The notes under the pieces are model-generated. The model saw only the letters and a program-made list of their open reading frames with translations, was not told the DNA's origin and did not search any database. Shown here one piece after another: positions 9,803 to 18,944 of a stretch of 64,000 nt of DNA. The stretch's first letter is position 1. Every line of letters starts with the position of its first letter. A program made the position numbers and the translations under genes. The stretch is taken from the NCBI RefSeq assembly GCF_030409875.1, contig NZ_JAUFQR010000001.1:4030001-4094000 (forward strand). Reading direction: 5' to 3'. The DNA comes from Chryseobacterium tructae. GTDB lineage: Bacteria > Bacteroidota > Bacteroidia > Flavobacteriales > Weeksellaceae.

Positions 9803-10219
9803 TTAAAATATATAACTTGCGGATGCAGATAAATACTGACCACTGGAAGTTCCTTCTTTTTTCAGTTCACCATCTACCCAAATCTGAACTTTTAAAGTAG
9901 AAGAAGCATCTACTCCAATTGCGTTTACCACCACATTAGCATTGTAAGCACCTGCTTCCGATGTTACTTCAGGGCTTGACCATGTTGTTCCGCTAAGACT
10001 TGTAGCAGATGTAGGATTACCATCAATTCCGTATACAGCGCCATCAATATTAGTTCCCGTGGAAGCAATTGCTTTAAAAACTACTTTATGGCTCTTTTTT
10101 GCACCGTTTACATTATCATCATCATCTTTACTACAAGAAGCTACAAACCCCATTAACATTGTTGCTAATACAACCACAAATGTGCCTCTCAAAAGTTGAT
10201 TCATTCTCGTTTTTTTCAT
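9803..10219 (-). CDS. Small lipoprotein, MmpS-like fold suspected
   Basis: 138 residues with a lipoprotein signal ending in FVASC followed by SKDDDD, the usual Bacteroidota surface-lipoprotein start. The mature part is a single small beta-rich domain: KVVFKA, a central W-S-x-E-V segment, then VQIWVDGELKKEGTSSG and a final Y-x-F. The pattern resembles the periplasmic domain of mycobacterial MmpS proteins, but this is inference from pattern alone. A related lipoprotein lies at 13069-13503, on the far side of the two-component genes. A promoter is visible at 10282-10312. Confidence 0.75.
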   Translation of the reverse strand: MKKTRMNQLLRGTFVVVLATMLMGFVASCSKDDDDNVNGAKKSHKVVFKAIASTGTNIDGAVYGIDGNPTSATSLSGTTWSSPEVTSEAGAYNANVVVNAIGVDASSTLKVQIWVDGELKKEGTSSGQYLSASASYIF

Positions 10220-10281
10220 AATCTTTTTGTTTAAAATTTAGTTACTTTATATGATATTCTATGATTAGTGATTTGTATTTG

Positions 10282-10312
10282 CAAAGCTATCAGAGTCTCT
10301 ATACTTTATCAA
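10282..10312 (-). promoter_or_regulatory. Promoter of the small lipoprotein gene
   Basis: On the minus strand TTG (10310-10312), 20 bases, TAGCTTTG (10282-10289). An inverted repeat CCTGAAT (10314-10320) / ATTCAGG (10344-10350) lies next to it in the same divergent spacer and could be an operator. Confidence 0.55.
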
Positions 10313-10421
10313 TCCTGAATATTGTGTAATTTTTTCTACCTAAATTCAGGTATTTTTTATGCTAAAATTTTTAGTTAAATTGACCGTTTATAAAAAATAT
10401 ATCCTATTGAACTGATATCTG

Positions 10422-12395
10422 ATGAAGAGATTATTGATCCTATTAAGCATATTATTGTCCTTTAGTGTACAATCGCAACAAATTATTCCACTTAATGAGA
10501 GGCCTTATTTAGACAGTTTACAAAACATTATAAGAAGTAATGAAACTCAGACGGCAAAAGCTAATGCGACTTTCCTTTTGTCTAATTATTACAGGAATAT
10601 TGATTCTCTTTTAAGTAAAAAATATCTGGAAAACGGGAAGATATTCATCAAAGGAGATGATTTTCTCTCTGCTAAATATGATTTCTACGCGGCACAATAT
10701 AATCTGGATCGTAATAAATCAAAAGCTGCCGCTTCTTATCAAAAAGCAATTAAAGCTTTATCAAAAATAAAAAATGAAGAATCTGATCTTCTTCAGGCAT
10801 CGGCTTGGTACAGTTATGGAGTCACTCAAAAAGATAAAGAAGGGTATCCTTTTTTGGTAAAAATCATTCTTGAAAAGAGTATTCCACTGGCTAAAAAATA
10901 TGAGAGCAGCAGAAATCTAGGTTTTTTATACACTCAGTTTGCCGTTATCCTTACCTACAATGCAGAATTTAAGAAAGCTCAGGAGTACAATACAAAAGCC
11001 CTGAACATTCTTGAAAAGAAATACCCCAATTCTACCGAATTGTTTTTCAATTATTTAAACTTATCCAATAATTTTTGCTATCAGGCTAAAAGTACGGAGG
11101 CTAAAAAGTTTTTAGATAAAGCCGAAGCCCTCATCAGTCCTTATCCTAATTCTTCCGTAAACGCATTTTATTATTACAGTAAAACCCTTTATTATATTAC
11201 CACACAAAGAAACTCAGAAGCAGTATCTGTGATTGATAAAGGAATCTTCTATGCTAAAAGATTTAATCAGAATCTATTGGCACAGATGTTTTACTTCAAC
11301 AAATATGATATTCTGAGAAAACTAAAGAAATACAATGAGGCAAAGGGTACTTTAGAAGATATTCTAACGGAGAAATCTCTCGCTCTTGACCTTAATAACA
11401 GAAAAACCATTTATAAACAACTGTCGTCTTTAACTGAAGAAATGGGAAATCTGAAGGAAGCTTTAATTTGGGAACAGAAATATTCTAAACTTAATGACAG
11501 TCTGAATACTGAAAATGTAAAGCTTGAAATCAATAAAATTGAGACTAAATTTAATACTGCAGAAAAGGAAAGGAAAATAGCCACGTTAAATACGGAAAAG
11601 AAACAAAAAGAACTGGAAGTCAATAAGAAGAACTCTTATTTATGGGGTTTAAGTCTTATTTTACTATTGGTGGTTAGTCTTCTGATATTCTTGTATATCA
11701 TTTTTAGAAAGAATAAGAAAATATCCAAACAAAAGATCAATGAGATAAAGCAAAAGGAAGAACTTTCATTAACGAAAGCTATTCTTGATGGAGAAGAAAG
11801 AGAAAGAGAGCGTATTGCGAGGGATCTTCACGATGGCCTGGGAGGAATGCTCGCTGGAGTAAAGATCAATTTTTCAACATGGTCTGCCAGTCATTTAGAT
11901 CCTGAAAAAGATAAAGGCTTTTATAAAATCCTGGGACAATTAGATAATTCCGTCAGTGAGCTTCGGCATGTCGCAAGAAACCTAATGCCTGAATCCCTGC
12001 TTAATTTCGGTTTAGAGACAGCTCTGAATGACCTTTGTGAATTTTACACCAGAAAGGATCTGGAAATAGATTTTCAAGCCATCAATATTGAAAAAAATCT
12101 TCCCCTTACCATCCAGCTCAATATCTATAGGATTGTACAGGAATTATTAGCCAATGCTATCAAACATGCTGAAGCCAGCAATATTTTACTCCAGTGTTCA
12201 CAATCTGGAAAAGACTTTTTTATCACCATTGAAGATAATGGAAAAGGGTTTGAAAGTAATACACATCGAAAATCCAAAAGCATGGGTCTTAGCAATTTAA
12301 AGAACAGGGTTGATTATCTGAAAGGAAGTATGGAGATTAACTCTGACAATCAAGGAACAACAATTAATATAGAACTGAATATAGATGGAGAATGA
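10422..12395 (+). CDS. TPR-containing sensor histidine kinase (NarL/HisKA_3 type)
   Basis: 657 residues. A signal peptide (about 1-18) is followed by a periplasmic TPR-like helical region (about 30-370), a coiled segment, one membrane helix (about 406-429) and a cytoplasmic kinase core. The phospho-acceptor is H470 in ERERIARDLHDG, a HisKA_3 motif. The HATPase domain has its N box near residue 572 (ELLANAIKHA) and G boxes DNGKGFES and GLSNLKNR. It overlaps the response regulator by 11 bases, so the two are translated together. The TPR sensor suggests a protein or peptide signal. The lipoproteins on both sides are possible partners or targets. Confidence 0.92.
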   Translation: MKRLLILLSILLSFSVQSQQIIPLNERPYLDSLQNIIRSNETQTAKANATFLLSNYYRNIDSLLSKKYLENGKIFIKGDDFLSAKYDFYAAQYNLDRNKSKAAASYQKAIKALSKIKNEESDLLQASAWYSYGVTQKDKEGYPFLVKIILEKSIPLAKKYESSRNLGFLYTQFAVILTYNAEFKKAQEYNTKALNILEKKYPNSTELFFNYLNLSNNFCYQAKSTEAKKFLDKAEALISPYPNSSVNAFYYYSKTLYYITTQRNSEAVSVIDKGIFYAKRFNQNLLAQMFYFNKYDILRKLKKYNEAKGTLEDILTEKSLALDLNNRKTIYKQLSSLTEEMGNLKEALIWEQKYSKLNDSLNTENVKLEINKIETKFNTAEKERKIATLNTEKKQKELEVNKKNSYLWGLSLILLLVVSLLIFLYIIFRKNKKISKQKINEIKQKEELSLTKAILDGEERERERIARDLHDGLGGMLAGVKINFSTWSASHLDPEKDKGFYKILGQLDNSVSELRHVARNLMPESLLNFGLETALNDLCEFYTRKDLEIDFQAINIEKNLPLTIQLNIYRIVQELLANAIKHAEASNILLQCSQSGKDFFITIEDNGKGFESNTHRKSKSMGLSNLKNRVDYLKGSMEINSDNQGTTINIELNIDGE

Positions 12396-13022
12396 AAAAA
12401 TAAATATTGCCATCGTTGATGATCATCCTATCGTTATCGAAGGGCTGAAAATGATGCTGAACAGCCATCCTTCCTTCAATATTCCGGAGACATTTACTTC
12501 CGGCTCAGAAATCATAACTTTTGTGAATTCCAGCAAGGTAGATATCATTTTATTGGATATAACGCTACCCGATACCAATGGTACGGAACTATGCAGGGAA
12601 ATCAAAAAAATATCACCAGATACTTCGGTAATTATGTTCAGTAACCGCTCTGAGAGAAGCATCATCATGCAATCTATCCAAACGGAGCCAGTGGCTATAT
12701 TCTCAAGAACACATCCATTGATGAATTGGTCATTTGTATCAAGGGAGCTCTCTCCGGAGATATTGTTTTTTGCAGTGAAACTAAACAGATCATCCGTAAA
12801 CCTCCTCAAAACGATCTGCCTATTCCCAGGCTGACCAAAAGGGAAAAACAGATTCTTCAGTTGGTAGCCCAAGGTAAAACAAGCAATAAGATTGCAGAAG
12901 AACTCTTTTTAAGCCCGCTTACTGTAGATACCCACCGTAAAAATCTTCTTCAAAAATTTCAAGCTAAAAATTCTACCGAACTCGTGAATCAAGCCATAGA
13001 ATATAACTTGATTGAAAAATAA
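12385..13022 (+). CDS. LuxR-type response regulator (frameshifted)
   Basis: The N-terminal frame encodes a receiver domain (VDDHPIVIEGL, then the phospho-acceptor Asp in IILLDITLPDTNG). The C-terminal frame encodes a LuxR helix-turn-helix (LTKREKQILQLVAQGKTSNKIAEELFLSPLTVDTHRKNL). The break is in the A run at 12680-12682: CAAACGGAGCC where CAAAACGGAGCC would give the normal Q-N-G-A-S-G-Y-I-L-K linker. With one A restored the product is 212 residues, a normal NarL-type length. It is the partner of the overlapping histidine kinase. I treat the break as a likely sequence error. Confidence 0.85.
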
Positions 13023-13047
13023 AAAAACCGCTCTGGGAGCGGTTTTT
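13021..13047. terminator. Bidirectional terminator
   Basis: ACCGCTC pairs with GAGCGGT around a short loop, with A and T runs on both sides. It serves the response regulator (+) and the converging lipoprotein gene (-). Confidence 0.8.
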
Positions 13048-13068
13048 ACTTTATATGGAATATTGTAT

Positions 13069-13503
13069 TTATAGTTCAAGGAAACTGTATGCAACTTTTG
13101 CAACCTTGTTATCTCCTTTTCCTGTAACCTTCATCGTTTTGGCAACTTCTCCATCGATCAGAAGAGTAATGGTAAGATCAGAATTATCTTGTGGCAATAC
13201 TGCATTAGCAGCAAAATTAATCTGTGCCTGGCTAGAATTCACCCACATCTCTCCACTCGTCCAACTTTCCTTCAAAGGAGCGGTAGGTTTATCGTATATA
13301 ATATTCTGAGCAGTTCCTACCTGAGTTACTACAGAGATCAGCTGTCCTCCTGTAGAAGTTTTGGCTATGAATTGAACCACATGATCCTTAAATTCTTCAT
13401 CCTCATCTTTTTTACATGAATTTACAACAGTAATCACTGAAAATAATAAAACGAATAAAGAAGAAAGCCTTAATAGACTTTTTAAATTGTAAAATTGCTT
13501 CAT
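13069..13503 (-). CDS. Small lipoprotein, related to the one at 9803
   Basis: 144 residues with a lipobox ending VVNSC then KKDEDEE. The mature domain shares the plan of the 9803 protein: HVVQFIAKTSTGG, a W-T-S-G-E-x-W segment, LTITLLIDGEVAKTMKVTGKG, and a final Y-S-F. The two are divergent paralogues by pattern. Both may be envelope accessory proteins of MmpS-like fold (inference). A TATATTTG -7 element lies at 13530-13537. The gene converges on the response regulator. Confidence 0.72.
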   Translation of the reverse strand: MKQFYNLKSLLRLSSLFVLLFSVITVVNSCKKDEDEEFKDHVVQFIAKTSTGGQLISVVTQVGTAQNIIYDKPTAPLKESWTSGEMWVNSSQAQINFAANAVLPQDNSDLTITLLIDGEVAKTMKVTGKGDNKVAKVAYSFLEL

Positions 13504-13854
13504 TTCTCCAAATAGATTTTTTAATGTTTCAAATATAAGTTTTTTATTAATATAAAAATATCTTTAATAAAAATTTTACAACATTTTTTTATAAAAAATA
13601 TCAAATTAACAAAAATAGAATCCATATTAAAAAATCCAATAACACAACGTAATCCTCTAATCATTAAACATAAAACACTTTTATATTCAAAATTATTTTA
13701 ATACTCATAAAAGCCTTAGCAAAAAATTCAAAAAAATGCCACTTATTTAAAGATCAGCCCCAAATTACCTCTCTCAAAATAATTTATTCAACTCCCTTAC
13801 ACGAATCATAAAAAGATAAGATTTACAATGTAATTTATTATTTATATTTGCTGT
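13504..13854. other. AT-rich intergenic region with two outward promoters
   Basis: No gene seen in 351 bases. It holds -7 elements TATATTTG on the minus strand (13530-13537) for the lipoprotein gene and TATATTTG on the plus strand (13843-13850) for the esterase gene. The second ends only four bases before the esterase ATG, suggesting a leaderless transcript. The rest is A/T-rich with no clear structure. Confidence 0.5.
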
Positions 13855-14493
13855 ATGAATTTAGATTATTTAGTAAGAGAACCAGAAAATATTACCTCTA
13901 CTACTCCTATACTTTTTATGCTTCATGGCTATGGCAGCAATGAACAAGACCTTTTCAGCTTTAGAGAAACGCTTCCAAAAGACTGGATCATTATCAGTTT
14001 CAGAGCTCCAAGAGCCACTCAATTTGAAGGGTATTCATGGTATGATATTAATTTCAATAATCCGGAAGAGTTCATTGATGTTCCCCAGGCTAAGGAATCT
14101 TTAAATGCTGTACTGGAAAGTATTTTAAAAATCATTAATAATTATGGTCTTACAGAAAGTAAAGTCCATTTATGTGGATTTAGTCAGGGAGGCGTATTAT
14201 GCTATTCGCTGGCTTTAAAATATCCTGAATTGTTTACAAACATTGCTTGCCTAAGTTCATATACAGAAGAAAAAATTCTGGACGGAATTGTAAAGGATAA
14301 AAAGAAACTGGAAAAATTAAGGTTCTTTGTATCTCATGGTACAGATGATGCTGTTATCCCTATTGATTGGGGAAGAAAAGCGGCTGAGTTGCTTTATGAC
14401 CTTAATTGCTATTTTACATTTAGAGAATATATGAGTGGGCATGGGGTCAATCAGAAAAATTATATGGATTTAATGGACTTTTTCTCGAAATAG
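13855..14493 (+). CDS. Phospholipase/carboxylesterase-family alpha/beta hydrolase
   Basis: 212 residues, cytoplasmic. An HGYGSNEQDL oxyanion-hole segment (about residues 24-33), the nucleophile elbow GFSQGG (about residues 104-109), an Asp in SHGTDDAVIP, and a His in YMSGHGV form the alpha/beta-hydrolase triad. The arrangement and length fit the phospholipase/carboxylesterase family (PF02230 type), which hydrolyses short acyl esters. The start is fixed by a promoter that ends four bases upstream. A hairpin terminator follows. Confidence 0.9.
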   Translation: MNLDYLVREPENITSTTPILFMLHGYGSNEQDLFSFRETLPKDWIIISFRAPRATQFEGYSWYDINFNNPEEFIDVPQAKESLNAVLESILKIINNYGLTESKVHLCGFSQGGVLCYSLALKYPELFTNIACLSSYTEEKILDGIVKDKKKLEKLRFFVSHGTDDAVIPIDWGRKAAELLYDLNCYFTFREYMSGHGVNQKNYMDLMDFFSK

Positions 14494-14548
14494 CGCCCAT
14501 TATCAATTAAATTCAACAAAATCCTACATTTCATTGTAGTTTATATAA

Positions 14549-14580
14549 ACATTCCAGCATTTGGGATGTTTTTTTTATTA
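14549..14580 (+). terminator. Terminator of the esterase gene
   Basis: ACATTCC pairs with GGGATGT (one G-T pair) followed by eight T residues. Confidence 0.75.
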
Positions 14581-14610
14581 TCATAAAGATAAATTCAGTA
14601 AATTCAGTAA

Positions 14611-15936
14611 ATGAAACTAAAGCTTCTTTTATTGAGTTTATTATTAGGCATTCTTGTTCATGCCCAGAACTCTTTTCAACTCATAAATACTAAAAAAACA
14701 GTTATTCCTTTTAAGCTTATAAGTAATCTGATCTTTATTCCAGTCAATATTAATGGAGCTGAACTGACTTTTCTGTTGGATACAGGAGTAGCAGAAACTA
14801 TTTTATTCAGCCTTGACAATAAGGAAATTAGATTGGGGAATGTTCAAAAGATAAAATTTTCCGGTCTTGGAGGAAGCTTAAGTATTGATGGTTTAAAGTC
14901 GGATCGTAATATTGGCAAAATTGGAGATAAGTTTATCAATTCAACGATGTCACTTTATGTAATTCTGAATGAAGAATTCAATATATCCTCCCACGTGGGA
15001 ATTCCTGTAAACGGTGTTATTGGTTATCATTTTTTTAAAGATCATCCTATTGCTATTGACTATATTTCTAAAAAAATAACAGTCTACGAAAATATTGATG
15101 TCTTAAAAAATAAGACCAGAAGGTATGAAGAACTCCCAATAAGTATTGAAAAGGATAAACCTTATCTCAATGCTTATGTGGAAATGACCAATGAAAAGAA
15201 AGAATCAAAGCTTTTGATTGATCTTGGAAACAGTGATCCTATCTGGCTCTTCCCTACCCTTATTAAAGACTTTGTCTACAACAGACCCAATATTGATGAT
15301 TTTCTGGGTCGCGGATTCAATGGAGATATTTATGGTAAAAGAAGTAGAATTCATAATTTTTATTTAGGTGATTTTAAGTTTGAAAAACCGCTTACAGCAA
15401 TGCCTGATGAATTCTCTATTCAGCATGTTAATCTTGTAAAAGATCGAAAAGGTTCTATTGGCGGAGAAATCATGAGACGATTTTCCCTCATTTTTGATTA
15501 TGCTAACAATAAGCTATATTTGAAAAAAAACAGAAGCTTTGACGATCCGTTCCATTTTAATATGAGTGGGCTGGATTTTAAACAAGATGGATTAGAATGG
15601 CAGGAAGACAGGGTAAGAATTGAAACCCAGGCTATGATTAATACAGGCAAAGTAAATGAAGTATTTGGAGAGTCATTTCAATATAAATTTAATCTAAAAC
15701 CTATTTTTTCTATTGCAGGAGTAAGAAAAGATTCTCCATCTTATGGAGCAGGTTTAAAAACAGACGATAGAGTAATTAGTATCAACGGAAGTAAAACATC
15801 AGAAATGACACTGGAACGAATTTTAGAAATGATGAGATCATCTGAAGGAAAAACCATTACCATGACTGTTCAACGAAAAGGAGTAAACCTGACTTTCCAG
15901 TTTAATTTAGAAGACCCTATTCCCTATCAAGAATAA
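14611..15936 (+). CDS. Secreted aspartyl-protease-like protein with C-terminal PDZ domain
   Basis: 441 residues with a signal peptide (about 1-18, ending HAQ). The first half holds a retropepsin-like motif FLLDTGV around residue 56. A second, similar half begins with LLIDLGNSDP around residue 206, where the catalytic Thr/Ser of D-(T/S)-G is replaced by Leu. Residues about 355-430 form a PDZ domain (SPSYGAGLKTDDRVISINGS). This architecture is common in Bacteroidota periplasmic proteins annotated as aspartyl protease family; activity is unproven. The next gene begins five bases after this one ends. Confidence 0.82.
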   Translation: MKLKLLLLSLLLGILVHAQNSFQLINTKKTVIPFKLISNLIFIPVNINGAELTFLLDTGVAETILFSLDNKEIRLGNVQKIKFSGLGGSLSIDGLKSDRNIGKIGDKFINSTMSLYVILNEEFNISSHVGIPVNGVIGYHFFKDHPIAIDYISKKITVYENIDVLKNKTRRYEELPISIEKDKPYLNAYVEMTNEKKESKLLIDLGNSDPIWLFPTLIKDFVYNRPNIDDFLGRGFNGDIYGKRSRIHNFYLGDFKFEKPLTAMPDEFSIQHVNLVKDRKGSIGGEIMRRFSLIFDYANNKLYLKKNRSFDDPFHFNMSGLDFKQDGLEWQEDRVRIETQAMINTGKVNEVFGESFQYKFNLKPIFSIAGVRKDSPSYGAGLKTDDRVISINGSKTSEMTLERILEMMRSSEGKTITMTVQRKGVNLTFQFNLEDPIPYQE

Positions 15937-15941
15937 ATATC

Positions 15942-16469
15942 ATGACTACTGAAGAAACCACCTTAGACAGAATAAGAACCCGGCCAAGATTTAAGATGTT
16001 CACTCATCTTACTAAAGAAGAGTACGCCGAAAATCTGAAAAAATATCTCGCTGAGCATCAAAGTGAATTTTCCGGCAACATCAATAAAGAGGTTGCTACA
16101 ATCTGGGTGGAAACAAAAGATAATAATTATTGGAAGCCCCACCTTGCTCTACGTGTTGAAATAGAAGATGATGAAACGGTGATACGCGGAGTTTTTGGTC
16201 CTAGCTCAGCAGTGTGGACATTCTTTATGTTCCTTTATTTTTCCTTCTCTATTTTTTGGATGACTTTCTTCACCATGTATTATGTAGAAAAACAAATAAA
16301 AAGCGCCGAATACCCTTGGGCACTGAGCGCTTCTTTTGTCATGTTATTTTTTATTCTTCTCACTTATATTGCTGCAAGATTTGGCCAGCATAAAGGAAAA
16401 GAAGAAATGCTTAAATTAAGACTATTTGCTGAAGAATCTACTTTACAGTTTGAAAAGAAGATTATTTAG
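15942..16469 (+). CDS. Small integral membrane protein of unknown function
   Basis: 175 residues: a soluble N-terminal part of about 85 residues, two membrane helices (about residues 87-110 and 122-146), and a short basic-acidic tail. No family is recognised. It follows the PDZ protease gene by five bases, so the two are probably cotranscribed. Its stop overlaps the stop of the converging L,D-transpeptidase gene by eight bases. Confidence 0.75.
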   Translation: MTTEETTLDRIRTRPRFKMFTHLTKEEYAENLKKYLAEHQSEFSGNINKEVATIWVETKDNNYWKPHLALRVEIEDDETVIRGVFGPSSAVWTFFMFLYFSFSIFWMTFFTMYYVEKQIKSAEYPWALSASFVMLFFILLTYIAARFGQHKGKEEMLKLRLFAEESTLQFEKKII

Positions 16470-17505
16470 ACAAAGTATCGGTAGGTCTCTCATTCTGAAT
16501 TGGAGGAGCCATTGCTCTTGCTGTTTTGATAGAATCAGCTACTTTTTCTCTGTTGGCTTGTTCCTTCAGCATTTTAGGCACATCCGGTTCTAACAATTTC
16601 GTGAGCTCTTCTACAGAAATATTATTGGCATTCGGATCATTCAGAAGTTTTTTCCATGGTCTTCTCCCGCCCCAGTTATAGTCTCCAAATACCATTACTG
16701 CGGTACCTCTTGCCTTTGTGGTAGCACCACCGGGATTCAAAATCCAGGTATCAGCATAAGAATACAGCCATTGAGCATCTTTTCTCAATAATCTTAAACA
16801 GGAATGTGAAGCCGGATATCCCGGAAGAGTATATTCATGCCAGCCAATCCCTCCTATATTGTGAATATTAAAGTTGTAAGGAAGTTTCCACTCACTGCTC
16901 ACGGTAGAAATAGACAGTTTCTTTTTCCAATTGGCAAATGTAAGCCCTCTTGTAGTCTGCGCTGCTTTTTTACCCATACTCGTTGGTCCCCATTTAACAA
17001 GACCTCCGTTAGAGTATACTGCATAAGCTTGGATTGGATAAGAAAAGATTACGAATTTCTTCACCCCGCTTAATACATCAAGCTGCATAGGAAAAGGTGA
17101 ATATGCCATTAAAGTAGTATCTATTTTAGCAGGAACTACCAATGTATCTGCATTCCATTTGCTTTTAGAATCCAATCGGTTTAAAGCTAAAATAGCAGTA
17201 CGTTCCTTCTCATCATATTTTTTACTGAATTCTGCATATAGAGAATCCCGCATTTTTTTATCTTTTGGAAGGACAAAAGCATTATAAAAACCATTCTCCT
17301 GCATCATAGGCGGAGCTGATTCTTTTTTAACCACAGGCACTGAATCTTTCTTTATAGAATCTGTTTCTGCTTCCGGAGTTTCGGACGCAGAAACAGTATC
17401 TTTAAAAGTATCGCTTATCTTTTCTATTTCTTTCTTACAGGAAACAAGAAGCACTCCGCATAAGCAGGCGTATAGAAATGATTTTTTCACAGATATGTTC
17501 TTCAT
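16462..17505 (-). CDS. L,D-transpeptidase lipoprotein (YkuD family)
   Basis: 347 residues with a lipobox (LLVSC) and a low-complexity acidic linker, then a YkuD catalytic domain. The signature GIGWHEY...ASHSCLRL is present with the nucleophile at C236 and the conserved His, Ser and Arg around it. Such enzymes cross-link peptidoglycan at 3-3 positions or attach proteins to it, on the periplasmic side. The C-terminal extension after residue 280 is charged and of unknown role. Confidence 0.9.
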   Translation of the reverse strand: MKNISVKKSFLYACLCGVLLVSCKKEIEKISDTFKDTVSASETPEAETDSIKKDSVPVVKKESAPPMMQENGFYNAFVLPKDKKMRDSLYAEFSKKYDEKERTAILALNRLDSKSKWNADTLVVPAKIDTTLMAYSPFPMQLDVLSGVKKFVIFSYPIQAYAVYSNGGLVKWGPTSMGKKAAQTTRGLTFANWKKKLSISTVSSEWKLPYNFNIHNIGGIGWHEYTLPGYPASHSCLRLLRKDAQWLYSYADTWILNPGGATTKARGTAVMVFGDYNWGGRRPWKKLLNDPNANNISVEELTKLLEPDVPKMLKEQANREKVADSIKTARAMAPPIQNERPTDTLSK

Positions 17506-17618
17506 AAATAAAACAGGTCATTTAGTTTGGCTACCCAGTACAAATATCAGACCTAAAATTGAATCCTAAAAGACATTATAAAAAATACCGTAAAAAAACG
17601 GAGATTCAGTTTTTTTTT

Positions 17619-18377
17619 CTAAAGCAATTTGTTGCTTTTAGCATAAGATAAAGCCTCTGCAATATTATTGACTCCAATTTTTTCAAACAGCTTCTTACGG
17701 TGAAATTTTACAGTATCTGCCGTAATAAAAAGCTTATCCGCTATTTCACTGATCGTCAACCCACTCGCATACAAGCTTAGGATCTCATATTCTCTTGAAG
17801 ATAATTTTATTTTTTCTCTTTTCTCCCATGTATCTTCTGTGAGATCATATTTCCAGATTTCATTAGACCCTTCTTTACTGAGGACTACATTTCCCGAAGA
17901 AGTGTTATTAGAAAGAGAAACAGCACACAAAGCTTTCCAGACCTGCCCATCTTCAGTAAGAAACATAGGAGCAAGTTTATGATTCACCAAAATCATATTC
18001 TTTTTACTATTGATAAGATAAAAATCATAAGAAATGGAATAGAGCTTTCTATCTTCTATTGGAATTTTATCATAGAATTTAAATCCTGCTTCATTGATCT
18101 TAATCAGCATTTCCACATCTTCTGGTTTCACATTCTGAAAATAGAACGCATAACCAAGGTTCTTTACTTCTTCTGAGGTTTTACCACATAGAAAAAGAGG
18201 ATTTTCTGAAACATATTCAAAACCTTTAGTCTGATAGTTGATCACATAGAGACTCTGGTATGTAGTTCGGGCAAGAGCTTTTACAGCTTCCAAATAATCT
18301 CCGGCCTGGCTGAAATCAATGTCCGCATCTTTACTGACATCATTTTGTTCGTTAAAAAACCTTTTAATCTGTTCCAT
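17619..18377 (-). CDS. PAS-LuxR transcriptional regulator
   Basis: 252 residues. The N-terminal 150 resemble a PAS-like sensor (YQSLYVINYQTKGFEYVSEN, LFLCGKTSEEV), and the C-terminus is a LuxR helix-turn-helix (SSREYEILSLYASGLTISEIADKLFITADTVKFHRKKL). There is no receiver domain, so it is a one-component regulator. The promoter carries two tandem palindromes overlapping -7 elements, which suggests autoregulation or control by another repressor. Confidence 0.88.
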   Translation of the reverse strand: MEQIKRFFNEQNDVSKDADIDFSQAGDYLEAVKALARTTYQSLYVINYQTKGFEYVSENPLFLCGKTSEEVKNLGYAFYFQNVKPEDVEMLIKINEAGFKFYDKIPIEDRKLYSISYDFYLINSKKNMILVNHKLAPMFLTEDGQVWKALCAVSLSNNTSSGNVVLSKEGSNEIWKYDLTEDTWEKREKIKLSSREYEILSLYASGLTISEIADKLFITADTVKFHRKKLFEKIGVNNIAEALSYAKSNKLL

Positions 18378-18396
18378 ATTTTTTTAAAGCTTTCTC

Positions 18397-18467
18397 CAAA
18401 ACTACACTAAAGTATAGTTTTTAGCTTCCATCCCACAAATCTACACAAAAGTGTAGCAATTCTCAAA
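18397..18467 (-). promoter_or_regulatory. Promoter with two tandem palindromic operators
   Basis: On the minus strand TTTG (18464-18467), 20 bases, TAGATTTG (18436-18443) forms a promoter. The palindrome CTACACAAAAGTGTAG (18441-18456) overlaps its -7 element and spacer. A second copy, CTACACTAAAGTATAG (18402-18417), overlaps another -7-like TAGTTTTG (18397-18404) 39 bases away. The two 21-base units match at 18 positions. Confidence 0.65.
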
Positions 18468-18825
18468 ATGCTGTGATATACATTTGCACATGATTTGCAT
18501 GGTTGTACCATTTTTCAGAAAAAGCCATCAATAGGATGAGTCTGAAAAATATTGTACACAGGCTATCACCAAAAGCAAACCAACAATGTCATCAATAACC
18601 ATGATATAGAAGTTGCCAAAAATTCGGTCCAAACAAAGTTGATTCGTCAAGTTTTTATCGTAAATAACTCAGACAATGACACCTAATTCAGACTAAATAT
18701 TAAATAATTGACCGAATTAAAAAGCAACTCCAAAAGATCAGCCTTTTAAACAGCATAAATCTCTGCTTTAAATTACAAACTGATCAATCACCATATCACT
18801 GATTTTTACTATTACTGTCCTACAA

Positions 18826-18944
18826 GGCAGTAATTTTTTTGATCTATATATTTAATTATACAACTTCTGACTAGGCTATTGCTCTATTTTCTGACTAAAG
18901 TAAAGAGTATTGAATTTAGAATAATAAAATATCCAAAGGGCAAA
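18826..18944. repeat. 119-bp direct repeat, left copy
   Basis: Identical to 21838-21956 except C at 18884 against G at 21896. It contains the last 23 codons or so of the membrane-protein gene at 21888 plus 50 bases downstream, i.e. a duplicated gene 3' end. Confidence 0.97.

Noticed and set aside
14989..15000. Palindrome TCCCACGTGGGA as a parS site
   Set aside because: It has the CACGTG core but not the usual flanks of a parS site, lies inside a protease gene, and no second copy was seen.
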